Assembly: GCF_014651535.1 (NCBI RefSeq)
Contig: NZ_BMXB01000002.1
Coordinates: 186,001-250,000, forward strand
Source of the DNA: Salinimicrobium marinum
GTDB taxonomy: Bacteria; Bacteroidota; Bacteroidia; Flavobacteriales; Flavobacteriaceae
Length of the DNA: 64,000 nt
Reading direction: 5' to 3'
Below, one piece after another: positions 45,055-54,394 of this stretch. The translations under genes were made by a program, and so were the position numbers. Each line of letters starts with the position of its first letter. Position 1 is the stretch's first letter. Under the pieces are notes generated by a model, which was not told the DNA's origin, did not search any database, and was given only the letters and a program-made list of their open reading frames with translations.

Positions 45055-45840
45055 TTATAAAATTTGCGCAAGTCCTTGGTTCACCTGTAGCTTGACATAA
45101 TCCGGTACTTCAGGTTGATTTAAAAGTTTTTTCATGGGGGCAACAGAACGCTCTTCCTTCACATAAGCGAGGAATTGGATTACTGCAATCTGGACGTCTG
45201 GATTTTCTTCGGTTCCCAGAGCTGCTATAAATGCATCTTTCACCAGGTGATTGTCCTGGAACCTGGATAAAGTCCCGGCGGCCGCCAGTCTAACATTTAC
45301 ATTATCGTCATGACGCAATCTTCCAATAATGGCTTCCAGTACTTTATTGTCTGGTATCTGTAAATCTTCGGAATAATTCACTGCCTGAATCCGCTTGCTG
45401 GCCGATCGGTTGTCCAGCATCGCCAAAGTCATCTCTGTTTTTAGTTCCTGCGATTGTTCTGTTAGTTGGGAAATTTGAGTTTGAGCTACTTGGGTACCTC
45501 GATGTTCCCCGTAGAGATATCCAGTAAGTACCAACAGAATTGTTGCGGCAATTTGAAAGGCGGTTTTCCAAAAATGTGGCTGTATTGTAGAGCTATCCTT
45601 TTTATGGTATAAGATTTGTTTTTCCCGCTCAAGCATTTCCTCAAAGGACTTCTTATGGCCTTTATCAGGTTTTGCCAAAGGAATGGTATCCATCGTCTCC
45701 AGTAGGATCTTGCTGTCTACAACTTCTTTGGTACAACTGGCACAATGTGCTAAATGGCTTTCAAAACCCTTGGTCTCGCCTTCTGAAAGTTGGCCTTCCA
45801 GATAATCAAAAATTCCGGCTTGTACTTCTTTACATTTCAT
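45055..45840 (-). CDS. Anti-sigma factor with zinc-finger and HEAT-repeat domains
   Basis: A 261-residue membrane protein. The N-terminal zf-HC2 motif HLAHCASC (about residues 30-37) binds the ECF sigma factor. One membrane segment, FQIAATILLVLTGYLYG, is near residue 100, and a coiled coil follows. The C-terminal 110 residues are HEAT-like repeats: ILEAIIGRLRHDD-type helices, VRLAAAGTLSRFQDN, VQIAVIQFLAYVKEE. The start overlaps the sigma stop by 4 bp (ATGA), so the pair is co-translated. The HEAT domain would lie in the periplasm, which is unusual for this role. Confidence 0.85.
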   Translation of the reverse strand: MKCKEVQAGIFDYLEGQLSEGETKGFESHLAHCASCTKEVVDSKILLETMDTIPLAKPDKGHKKSFEEMLEREKQILYHKKDSSTIQPHFWKTAFQIAATILLVLTGYLYGEHRGTQVAQTQISQLTEQSQELKTEMTLAMLDNRSASKRIQAVNYSEDLQIPDNKVLEAIIGRLRHDDNVNVRLAAAGTLSRFQDNHLVKDAFIAALGTEENPDVQIAVIQFLAYVKEERSVAPMKKLLNQPEVPDYVKLQVNQGLAQIL

Positions 45841-46418
45841 ATCTCAACAGATTCAAAAAACAATTTCTTTAATTTTTTTAAGGCACGGTGCGCTTTGACC
45901 TTTACTGCATTTTCAGTACTTCCCAACAGCTCTGCGATTTGCAGGTAGCGCATTTCCTGAAAGCGGCTGAGTACCAGTATTTCCCGTTCATCGGGGGATA
46001 ATTTTTGCATCACAAGCTTTAGCTTGAAAATATCTTCATTACCATCATTTTCTTCTGTGCTTTCAGTAATATTGGCACAGTCTTCATGGATGTAACGGTT
46101 TTTTTGCTCTTTAAAATAATCGTAACCAAGGTTACGGGCGATCCTGAAAATCCAGGAATCAAACTTTCCGCCTTTATAAGACTTCCGGTATTTGATAGCC
46201 TTATAAAAAGTGGTCTGCATTAAATCCTCGCAGGCATCCTTATCGTGGATCATCTGGATAAAAAAATTATAGATCCACTGGTGGTAACGGTCATAAAGTA
46301 GCCTCATAAAGTCCAGGTTGCCATTGGAAACCTGCCTCATCAATTCTTCGTCGGTTAGTTTTTCCAAGTTTTTGATGGTGTTTATTATGAAGACCTGAGA
46401 ATTTTGAAAAGGTTTCAA
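45837..46418 (-). CDS. ECF RNA polymerase sigma factor
   Basis: A sigma-70 family ECF factor of up to 193 residues. LYDRYHQWIYNFFIQMIHDK with DACEDLMQTTFYKAIKY forms region 2, and the -10 recognition helix FDSWIFRIARNLGYDYFKE follows. Region 4 has LSPDEREILVLSRFQEMRYL and QIAELLGSTENAVKVKAHRA. The reported start is a TTG at 46418; an in-frame TTG at 46367 (reading MEKLTDEELM) would give the more usual length. It heads an operon with its anti-sigma factor and two DUF4097 proteins. Confidence 0.9.
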   Translation of the reverse strand: MKPFQNSQVFIINTIKNLEKLTDEELMRQVSNGNLDFMRLLYDRYHQWIYNFFIQMIHDKDACEDLMQTTFYKAIKYRKSYKGGKFDSWIFRIARNLGYDYFKEQKNRYIHEDCANITESTEENDGNEDIFKLKLVMQKLSPDEREILVLSRFQEMRYLQIAELLGSTENAVKVKAHRALKKLKKLFFESVEI

Positions 46419-46558
46419 ATAATGTGAATTTTTTTGAAAAAAAATGCTTCAGTGGCACAATTTGATCCGAAGTATCAACTTCAGTTCATTATATAAACTT
46501 ACAACTTAAGGGATGCAGATCGTTGGCCCTTCACAACATTTTGTACCGTCTGCATTAA

Positions 46559-46822
46559 GTAAAACAGTGTCTGTGCAGTTTTGTAGATGCGATAAAAGAA
46601 CCTGTATGGGAAGAAAAAAATAAGGTTGAAAATGGTTTTGTAGATGGACTTCTCTATATCCAAGATTCAATACAGCCAGGACACTATATTTTAGTAGCTC
46701 AAACACCATATTCCATTCCCAACGACCAAAAAGTTATTCAATCTTTGAGGAAAATAGGAATTATACCAAATATATCGGCCCTACCGAATGATGATATGGA
46801 AACATTTTGGAGAAATTATTAA
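46559..46822 (+). pseudogene. C-terminal fragment of an unrecognised protein
   Basis: A plus-strand frame with no plausible start reads AIKEPVWEEKNKVENGFVDG, then LLYIQDSIQPGHYILVAQTP and LPNDDMETFWRNY before TAA. It looks coding throughout and ends normally, but its 5' part is gone. The opposite strand just to its left ends with LLNADGTKCCEGPTICIP, which could be the tail of a small Cys-containing peptide. The two may meet at a recombination joint near 46580. No family is recognised. From 46823 to 47099 I see nothing else. Confidence 0.4.
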
Positions 46823-47099
46823 AATTTTTACTACCTCGGACCTTATTATTATTCTATAATTTGAGAATAAAAGTGACCAGAGGTATCTTTCAAAACTCAG
46901 AGTAAACCAGGAATCAGGCTAAGAATTTTTCATTTTCTTTCCAAATTGAACCTTTGAACCAGATTCGGTGATCTCTTGAAAATGAAATTTTGGAAGTATC
47001 GATTGACAAGTAATTGAAGGAAGTGTGTTCTGCCATAATTCGGACTCATTTAGATTAATTGCTATTAACCTTATGCTTTTCTCCCATTATTTCATCCAA

Positions 47100-47479
47100 T
47101 TTACCGAAATCGGAACTTAATTTATTTCCAATACTCTTGCATAAATTTGAGTAGTAGAAAGTTAGGTATGACCTAATAATTTTGAGACAGTTTCAATAGG
47201 AACACCATTTGAAAGGGTTACTAAAGTAGCAAAAGTATGTCTGGCAGAGTGAAATGTAATTTTCTTTCTGATGCCAATAGACACCATGACTTCTTTGAGG
47301 TACTTATTCCTTTTAGTCTTCCTCTTGGAATTCCCATTCATTCACTGGAGTCTTTCTTTTAAGACTCATTTCAGAGCATTTTCCATTTACGGTAATCCTT
47401 ACGTAAATGGATAAGTCTTTCGAGTTCCGGTTGAGTTTTCTTGTAAAAAAAGCACGGAGAATGTAGTAAAATCAGGCAT
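47100..47479 (-). pseudogene. Tyrosine integrase remnant with internal deletion (int2)
   Basis: The minus strand from 47479 encodes the same N-terminal segment as the integrase at 62336 (MPDFTTFSVLF, VNGKCSEMSLKRKTPVNEW) with a frameshift. It then jumps directly near 47335 to a catalytic C-terminus: FHSARHTFATLVTLSNGVPI, ETVSKLLGHT, a TAA in place of Lys, and LSTTQIYARV with the catalytic Tyr. The middle of the protein is deleted. Its 5' side abuts a partial tRNA-Pro 3' end at 47681, as expected for an integrase next to its attachment site. Confidence 0.8.
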
Positions 47480-47680
47480 TTTAAGCGTCTTTAAATGATA
47501 CAATAGTTTGTAAAGACGAAAGTCAAATCAACCGTCATGTCCTTCTAAGGTAGTGAATTAGTGGAAAGAATGTATTCACCGAATCATTCACTGAAATAGG
47601 TGATTTCATATGATATCGTTTGATATCAGTAAAAAAAACACTGAAAATCATACGATTAACAGTGTTTTTTGTCCTTTTGC

Positions 47681-47705
47681 GATAAGGTTCGTCGGGGTGG
47701 CAGGA
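47681..47705. repeat. Attachment-site core: partial copy of tRNA-Pro 3' end
   Basis: The 25-base sequence here equals 62542-62566, which covers the last bases of the tRNA-Pro gene and its 3' flank (core CGTCGGGGTGGCAGGA). After it the sequence departs from tRNA-Pro, so it is not a functional tRNA. It is the expected product of integrase-mediated insertion into the tRNA 3' end. Confidence 0.8.
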
Positions 47706-47831
47706 TCGCTCTACTTGCCTATTGGTTTACATTTTGGATGGAACCTGGTGACAATCACCATCTTTTCCCAGGGACCTTCGGGTGATCAACTCTTAATTTC
47801 CTCAACTGAAAATACTCTTGGTGGTTGGTGA
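47699..47831 (+). pseudogene. CPBP-type membrane protease, C-terminal remnant
   Basis: A frame running out of the attachment core reads GSLYLPIGLHFGWNLVTITI, then FSQGPSGDQLLIS to a stop. The LHFGWN motif is that of the last active-site helix of CPBP (Abi) intramembrane metalloproteases. The first two motifs and their helices are missing. The gene is cut exactly at the attachment core, so it marks the old end of an inserted segment. Confidence 0.6.
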
Positions 47832-48081
47832 AGTTAATTTTTTCCTTTATCAAATTATTCTGTCACATATAGTATTTTCTGTTTGTTTAAGAATTTTAAA
47901 AAAGATGCGATAATTATAAGTAGTACTTTTCATCAGATTCTTAAGTACCGAGATTCAACACTAAAAAAGGTTTCGGGTCTTAGAAAAATTAACTAAATTT
48001 ATTAGCTCCTCTAATCTATCCGAACTTCTGTTTATCAAAAGGATCCAGATACCTGGAAAAACAGGAAATAAATATTTCGCG

Positions 48082-48840
48082 ATGAAGTTCTTCAGAAATA
48101 TTAGGAAAAGATTCCTACACAAGAATAAGTTCAGCAAGTATCTCGGCTATGCGCTGGGGGAGATTGCCCTGGTTGTCATTGGAATTTTAATTGCACTCTC
48201 CATTAATAACAGAAATCAGGATCGAATAAATGAAAAAAATGAACAAATTTATCTAGCAGGGCTGAGGGAAGAATTCCAGACGAGTAAACTGAAGTTATCA
48301 GAACTGATGGCAGTCAATCAGGCCAACTACATTGGAGCTAAGGAAATACTCAGATATACCACCGCGAATGAATTGCCCGCTGAAATAGTATTTTCCACAC
48401 TATTGTACAATACATTTTCCTCAGATATTGCTTTTAATCCAAACAATTCTCTCTTGTTTGAAATGATCAACTCGGGTAACTTGAAAAATCTTTCAAATAC
48501 TGAATTGCGAAAAAAGCTGACAAACTGGACAGCTACTTTGGAAGATATTTCAAGACAAGAAAAAGAATTAGCAATTCAAAGAGAAAAGGTTCTGGATATG
48601 TTTCGGACAAATGAGAGCAGCCTGAGTACAATTTTCAGGCAGGCGGGAGTTTATGACGATCTGGATCTTCCAAAGTCTGGAAATGACGTAAGTAACCTGG
48701 GCTTACTAAAATCTACAGAATTTGAAAATAACGTTCTGATGTTTATCCTCACCAGTTATGCAACAGAAAAAGCACATTACTATCCATTAATGCAGGATAT
48801 AGATGGAATTTTAAAACTGATCAACCATGAAAGAAATTAA
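48082..48840 (+). CDS. DUF6090-family membrane protein
   Basis: A 252-residue protein. The start, KFFRNIRKRFLHKNKFSKYL, with GEIALVVIGILIALSINN as a single membrane segment (about residues 29-46), is the DUF6090 signature. The remaining 200 residues are charged and largely helical. The function of the family is unknown. A related gene follows 255 bp later with no gene between. Both have their own upstream region and may be expressed separately. Confidence 0.8.
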   Translation: MKFFRNIRKRFLHKNKFSKYLGYALGEIALVVIGILIALSINNRNQDRINEKNEQIYLAGLREEFQTSKLKLSELMAVNQANYIGAKEILRYTTANELPAEIVFSTLLYNTFSSDIAFNPNNSLLFEMINSGNLKNLSNTELRKKLTNWTATLEDISRQEKELAIQREKVLDMFRTNESSLSTIFRQAGVYDDLDLPKSGNDVSNLGLLKSTEFENNVLMFILTSYATEKAHYYPLMQDIDGILKLINHERN

Positions 48841-49095
48841 TGAACGGCTGTAATTGCTGAAATAAACGTACTTTTTTTCGTTTTGCCACTTCCAAAAACG
48901 TAGTGGTTTTGCTGGGATCGACATGTAAAACTATCATGGCACATTAAAAAGAATACATTGGTTTACACAAGATCAGACCTTTAGGTAAAACATTCGGGTC
49001 CATTCCTCTGGTAATGCAAAAACCATTTTGCTTCCCAAGAATAATTTTGATCTTTTTAAATGTCCTCTAATAAGTTGTCACTATAATTAACAATT

Positions 49096-49860
49096 ATGAA
49101 GTTCTTTAGAAAAATACGCCAGAAACTACTTATCGAAAGTAAGTTCAGCAAGTATTTACTGTATGCCATTGGCGAAATTATACTTGTTGTGATCGGAATT
49201 TTAATTGCCTTGCAAATCAACAACTGGAATCAAAACAGGAAAGATGACAGAACTTTAAAAGAATATTTGGGCAAAGTAAGAGTCCACACTTTAGAGGATC
49301 TACGCATTCTGGACACCTTAACAAAGTATAGGACACAAATAGCCACACAATGTAAAAAGGCTCGAGTACGAATTTTGAATAAAACTGAAGATGAGGACCT
49401 GTTTCTTTTTATGTCTTGCGGGGTCGCCTTTGCAGATTACTATTTCAAACCCAATACCGGCGGGTATGAAGCCTTGAAGAATTCAGTTTATTTTGGAAAG
49501 ATCAACAATACCGCCCTGGATTCCCTTTTGATCAGCTACCACAGCCTGGTAGAGGACATTGCAGAAAATGAGAAGAGCTATAACGAATATGTTGTAAATC
49601 AGGAGACCTATCTTTCTACCCGGTTCGATACATCCTTAATTCTGGCTTCTGCTTTCTTGCCACAGGATTCCCTCAAAATAAGAGCCACACCCCAATCTGA
49701 ATATTACCAGGTCTTTGCGGAATATACAGCCTCTGCTCCCTATAGAAATGTCATTAGTCTGGCCGCCTTTCAATTGGACGCTATGGTCTATCAGTACGGG
49801 CAATTAAAAAATGCAGGCCATGGTATCATCCAGGAAATTGATAACCTCGCTAATAATTAA
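49096..49860 (+). CDS. DUF6090-family membrane protein
   Basis: A 254-residue relative of the protein at 48082-48840. KFFRKIRQKLLIESKFSKYL and GEIILVVIGILIALQINNWN form the N-terminal anchor. The C-terminal domain is poorly conserved between the two apart from spacing. It has two Cys (CKKARVRIL, FLFMSCGVAF). It is probably an inner-membrane protein with a large soluble domain. The role is unknown. Confidence 0.8.
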   Translation: MKFFRKIRQKLLIESKFSKYLLYAIGEIILVVIGILIALQINNWNQNRKDDRTLKEYLGKVRVHTLEDLRILDTLTKYRTQIATQCKKARVRILNKTEDEDLFLFMSCGVAFADYYFKPNTGGYEALKNSVYFGKINNTALDSLLISYHSLVEDIAENEKSYNEYVVNQETYLSTRFDTSLILASAFLPQDSLKIRATPQSEYYQVFAEYTASAPYRNVISLAAFQLDAMVYQYGQLKNAGHGIIQEIDNLANN

Positions 49861-49925
49861 TTTGGTTTTTCACCCTGACTTGAAATAATTGTGAAAGTCA
49901 ACAATACTATTTACGATCTAAAATC

Positions 49926-50967
49926 ATGAAAAAAAAACAAAGTAAAACGATTTCTGCGAATAGCATTTATTATTGCAAGCATAGGCTCCCTTTATTTCGT
50001 TCCATGGATCCTGGTAAAGGCGTGGATTATGCCATTACCAGACACGGTTCAGGAGCAATTAGATGAAGGAATCGATCTTGGGTTTGATGGAATGATCGTT
50101 TATATAGACCAGGCCGGGAAGCCACCGGAGTTCTATGCCGCTGGTTGGCATGATCGGGAAAACGAAATACCTGCCTATCCGCAAGCCTTATTCAAAATTG
50201 CCAGTATCACCAAGCTCTACATCGCTGTTGCTACGACAAGACTAGTAAAAGAAGGGCGCCTTTCTTTGGATAAAACACTCGCTGAATACTTTCCGAAACT
50301 TGCTGACAGAATTGAATATTCGGACAAAATTACATTAAGAATGATGCTGCAGCACCAAAGCGGCATTCCCAACTTTGTAGACCATCCTGATTTCTGGGTG
50401 AATCCTCCGGAAGGCAGGCAAGAGACACTTGATTATGCTCTGGATTTGCCAGCTGACTTTGAACCAGGTGAAGATTATGGTTATTCAAATACGAATTATA
50501 TGTTGATTGAGGACCTAATCGATAAAACGTTGGGTTATCCCCACCAGCAATATATTAAAGAGGAAATTTTGGACCCTCTTGGGCTCAATAACACTTTCGG
50601 CTCGCTTACTGAAGTAGATATTGAAGATGTCATGAGTGGTTACTATGTGGGCACTGATGAAGATTTTAAATATGAAGACACAGGCTTAATGCTGGCTACA
50701 GCAGAGGATGTGGGAATATTTCTGAGGGCGTTAAACGATGGTTCTGTTTTTAATGAAGGGGAACAGGAAATCTACTCTTTGCTTTACGAATACGAACACA
50801 CAGGTCTACTTCCTGGCTATCAAAGCATTGCCAAATATCACAAAAACATGGATACTGTTATTATTCAATTTAACAATACGGCCAACTTTAACGGATATGA
50901 GTGGAATTTAGCGGAAATTGTATATAACAGGATTGTGAAGATAGTTAGGAACAAAGAAGACTCTTAG
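49926..50967 (+). CDS. Serine hydrolase (class C beta-lactamase-like) with frameshift in a poly-A start
   Basis: The catalytic body has the nucleophile motif SITK (about 45 residues after an internal Met at 50029) and the YSN motif in YGYSNTNYMLIE, as in class C beta-lactamase-related hydrolases. A good N-terminal anchor, KVKRFLRIAFIIASIGSLYF, precedes the Met at 50029 in the same frame. Its ATG at 49926 is out of frame by one base, separated by a run of nine A at 49929-49937. With eight A the anchor joins the body. This may be a real mutation, a slippage switch or a sequencing error. The substrate is unknown. Confidence 0.75.
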
Positions 50968-51086
50968 CTGCTATTTGACAGCATCAATCGTTATTAATGT
51001 CTTATTTTATTCGGTTGTTATTCTTGTCACTAAAACTGAATGTAGCAGCGTCTCAACCCTTAATAATTATTCTACTTTTATACGGT

Positions 51087-52007
51087 TCAGTTATAAGGGA
51101 AGCTTACACAATCATCAGAGGGAGCCCAACCATATATAGATTTGGTGCGTATATAAATTAGATCAGGAAAAGTTTTCGCCAGCCAGGCCCCAGCATCATC
51201 CTGTCCAAGTATGTCATATATTCTGATCTTGTTGATGAATTGAGACACCTCCTCTTTAGATCGGGTTTGTTTCACTGTCCATAGTGCCTGTGCGATAGTA
51301 TTTGCACCTCCCTAGGCATTCAACCAAACCGGACGTGGATCCTCTGCATTATCAACTACCTTAATTATCAATTCTGAACCCGGCGAAGCTTTATCACCTC
51401 CCACACCCGACATATTTGGTAAGGTTTGTCCCACGGCTACGATGGAACGTAGATAACCTGGACTAGGATATTCATTAGCATGTATTTTTAAGTTTAGATA
51501 GACCTTTTCGTAGGCATCAATTATCGCTCCCAGTGGTTTAATTCCCGGCTGGTTTTGATCAGCTTTTAACCAAGCTAATCCCATGATCAATCCTTCCAGG
51601 TCAAATTTGTTAGCGCCAAGCAACAGGTGCACCATCGATTGTTCATCGTCAGGATCTGTGCCCCCAAGATCGGAAGTCACAATTAGTCTGTGCTTTACTG
51701 CATTGAGTTTAATTTCCAGATTTGATGTATCTGAAACCTGTAATTTTATCCGCTGAGGCCAGTACCGATTATTTGAAACAATTAGTGTATCAATAGGATG
51801 AGAAGTTGATAGAGCAGTAATTTCTATTTCAAATTTTCCCTGTTTATCAGTTTTAACATTGATGTCTGATTTTAGCAATTTAACTTCAGCTCCTTTAACC
51901 GGAAGCAATGTAGACTTATCTTTAACAATTCCCATTATAGTCGCAGGTTGCGAATACGAAACTGATAGGAATAAGAAATAAATAATAAATAGACTGAAGA
52001 ACTTCAT
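51087..52007 (-). pseudogene. DUF1593 nucleoside-hydrolase-like protein, interrupted and truncated
   Basis: The gene begins at an ATG at 52007 with a signal peptide (KFFSLFIIYFLFLSVSYSQ). A short CNA-B/carboxypeptidase-regulatory-like domain follows (IMGIVKDKSTLLPVKGAEVK), then the DUF1593 start LIVTSDLGGTDPDDEQSMVH. A TAG at 51312-51314 replaces a Trp found in the paralog (PVWLNA-stop-GGANTIAQ against PVWVMGWGGMNTVAQ). The frame then continues to IYGWAPSDD and ends at 51087, leaving out about 200 residues present in the paralog. It is a decayed duplicate of the gene at 52072-53445. Confidence 0.8.
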
Positions 52008-52071
52008 TCTTCTCTTAAAATTATAGTTTTCTATTTTCCAATAAACATAAAAGATTAGTATGCAGGAATAG

Positions 52072-53445
52072 TTAATTGACACTAATTATCACACGCCGAT
52101 AGGCATATAAATTTGGTTCCCCGTCATCATGAACTTCCAGTATGACATGAATGGATTTATTTCCAGCATCTTCAGGAATTTCAACAGTGGCAGAGTGTGA
52201 GGAACTATTTTGAATTTTTACGGGTCCATCATAGGAACTGGGTTCGTCATAAAAGGACCAGGAGTAGCTAATAGTATTACCATCAGGATCACTGGAACCC
52301 GCTGCGCTGAGTGCCACAGTTGAACCGGGAGCAGCTTTAATTTTCATAACCTGCCGGGTTTGATCCCCATTTAACACAGGTAAAGGATGATGGTTGGCAT
52401 CTGAATAATCATTGGTAATGCTCCAGTCCATTCTGGCTGCAAAATCATTGTTATAAGCTTCACTCCATCGCTTTATAGCTTCTGATCCTTCTGAGGTGTT
52501 CCCATACATATAATAGGGGTCATATTTGGTTTCATTCTCTTTTTCCACGCATGACATACTTCGGATACCCTCTTTTTTGATGAAGCTAAAGCGGCCACCC
52601 CAGCCGCCCTGGTCAATTTGTTCGGGATCATTAAGTCCGTTCGGATATATGTGCATGAACGCTGGCGTATCTCCTTCAGTAGCATATTTCGTATCTGGAT
52701 AAACAGCGCCAAGTGGACCATGGCTTTGAATGTCACTACGTTGATAATCACCATTTTTTGGTGGTTGCCAGCCGTACACTCCCGTAGCGCGTATATAAAA
52801 AACATCAGGAAAGTTCTTGGCTATCCAGGCACCCGAATCACCCTGACCAAGAATATCGAACAGGCGCAATTTGGTAAGGAATTTTTCTAGTTCAGCCGAA
52901 GATCTTGTTTCCCGTACCTTCCATATAGCCTGAGCAACAGTGTTCATGCCTCCCCACCCCATCACCCAAACAGGTCGTGGATCGTCTTTATCTACGGCTT
53001 TAATTATTAATTCAGACCCTGGACTATCTTTACCTGTCCCTACATCACCCATTCCATATTCATCCTGTCCCATAACAGAGATAGATCTTAAGTATTCAGG
53101 AGTGGGATATCCCTCGGCATGAACTTTCAGATTGGGGTATACCGCTTCGTAAGCATTCACAAGGGTGTCCAACATTTCAGTACTGCTTTGTGTTTTTCTC
53201 CAACACCCGGTGGCGACTATTAACCCTTCGATATCAAACTCGTTAGCACTTACCAACTGGCGTACCATTGATTGTTTATCATCAGGGTCGGCACCCAGGT
53301 CTGTAGTGTTGATGATTCTGGGCTTAATATAACTTACCTCTGAGGTTGAATTTTGCTCCTTTTCTTCTACAATGGACTTACAAGAAACTGTTATAGAAAA
53401 GACAATCAAAAAAATCAATAAATATTTAATTTTAATTCTTAGCAT
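52072..53445 (-). CDS. DUF1593 nucleoside-hydrolase-like lipoprotein
   Basis: A 457-residue protein. A lipoprotein signal peptide ends at the Cys of FSITVSCKS. The main domain opens with IINTTDLGADPDDKQSMVRQ, an Asp-rich motif as in nucleoside hydrolases. The C-terminal 100 residues form an Ig-like beta-sandwich with GSSDPDGNTISYSWSFYDEP. Members of DUF1593 are thought to hydrolyse glycosidic bonds in carbohydrate or nucleoside compounds; the substrate is not known here. The gene is divergent from an AraC-type regulator, which may control it. Confidence 0.8.
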   Translation of the reverse strand: MLRIKIKYLLIFLIVFSITVSCKSIVEEKEQNSTSEVSYIKPRIINTTDLGADPDDKQSMVRQLVSANEFDIEGLIVATGCWRKTQSSTEMLDTLVNAYEAVYPNLKVHAEGYPTPEYLRSISVMGQDEYGMGDVGTGKDSPGSELIIKAVDKDDPRPVWVMGWGGMNTVAQAIWKVRETRSSAELEKFLTKLRLFDILGQGDSGAWIAKNFPDVFYIRATGVYGWQPPKNGDYQRSDIQSHGPLGAVYPDTKYATEGDTPAFMHIYPNGLNDPEQIDQGGWGGRFSFIKKEGIRSMSCVEKENETKYDPYYMYGNTSEGSEAIKRWSEAYNNDFAARMDWSITNDYSDANHHPLPVLNGDQTRQVMKIKAAPGSTVALSAAGSSDPDGNTISYSWSFYDEPSSYDGPVKIQNSSSHSATVEIPEDAGNKSIHVILEVHDDGEPNLYAYRRVIISVN

Positions 53446-53545
53446 GGACCTTCAAGATTTTTCCAGATAATAGCTGGATGTTTTTTAAATAAGGGTAAAT
53501 TTAGTATCGATATATTAACATAACTAATCTTATATCTAAACAAAC

Positions 53546-54394
53546 ATGTCGAATACCGAGAAATTACACAAATTTGATGAAAAACGAAGTGAATTTAGAC
53601 CATATGGTTTAACATGTGAACAATGGATGCCCAACTTGATGAAAAAACCGGATAGACACAATGAGATTGAAATAAATTATTTTACGAGTGGAAGCATCAC
53701 CTATCTTTTTCAAGGATCTAAAGTCATCATTCCTGAAAACAGTTTTTCTCTGTTCTGGGGTCTTGTACCACACCAAATTGTAAATTTTACAAAATCTGCT
53801 CCGTATTATGTATGCACTATTCCATTGACACAATTTTTAGAATGGAAACTACCTTCTTTTTTTGTTGATAGAATACTTAAAGGTCAAGTTGTTATAGAAG
53901 ATTCAGAAAAGAATTCGACGTATGATAAATTTCTTTTTGAAAACTGGGTAAAAGATCTTGCTGAAGATTACCGAACGGAAGCTACTCTCTATGAAATGCG
54001 AGCGAGATTACTTCGGTTGACCTCTAGGCTTTCCCCACTAAAAAAGGATGAGCGTTTACAGATTAAAATAGATGAAATAAGCAAGGTTGAACAAATTGCA
54101 TTGTATATCGCTCAAAATTTTATGAAACCCATTAAAATCACTGATATTGGAAGAGAAATAGGGCTACACCCTGATTATGCTAACGTGATTTTTAAAAAAG
54201 CTTTTGATACAACAATTAATGATTATATAATTCAGGAAAGAATAATGCACTCTCAACGGAAGTTAATTACCATAAATGATAAAATTGCCGATATAGCTTT
54301 TGATTGTGGATTTCATTCTATCAATCGTTTTAATGCAGCTTTTCGGAAATTGAATAATTGCACACCCAGGGAGTACAGAAAAAAGCACTTCTAA
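53546..54394 (+). CDS. AraC-family transcriptional regulator
   Basis: A 282-residue soluble AraC regulator. A cupin-like N-terminus (YFTSGSITYLFQGSKVIIPE, FWGLVPHQIVNF) is followed by a DNA-binding domain with two helix-turn-helix units, KITDIGREIGLHPDYANVIF and IADIAFDCGFHSINRFNAAF. The signature ends with CTPREYRKKHF. It is divergent from the DUF1593 operon with about 100 bp between them, so it may activate that operon in response to a small ligand. Confidence 0.88.
   Translation: MSNTEKLHKFDEKRSEFRPYGLTCEQWMPNLMKKPDRHNEIEINYFTSGSITYLFQGSKVIIPENSFSLFWGLVPHQIVNFTKSAPYYVCTIPLTQFLEWKLPSFFVDRILKGQVVIEDSEKNSTYDKFLFENWVKDLAEDYRTEATLYEMRARLLRLTSRLSPLKKDERLQIKIDEISKVEQIALYIAQNFMKPIKITDIGREIGLHPDYANVIFKKAFDTTINDYIIQERIMHSQRKLITINDKIADIAFDCGFHSINRFNAAFRKLNNCTPREYRKKHF

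Noticed and set aside
46506-46709. Minus-strand frame of 67 codons that could be a complete small peptide gene
   Set aside because: Its first part is antisense to a convincing plus-strand coding fragment. Only the last 18-25 residues could be a real gene tail, so it is noted as a possible joint rather than as a gene.
50029-50967. Internal ATG at 50029 as true start of the serine hydrolase
   Set aside because: A hydrophobic anchor in the same frame lies directly upstream and is best explained by a start at 49926 with a one-base frameshift.
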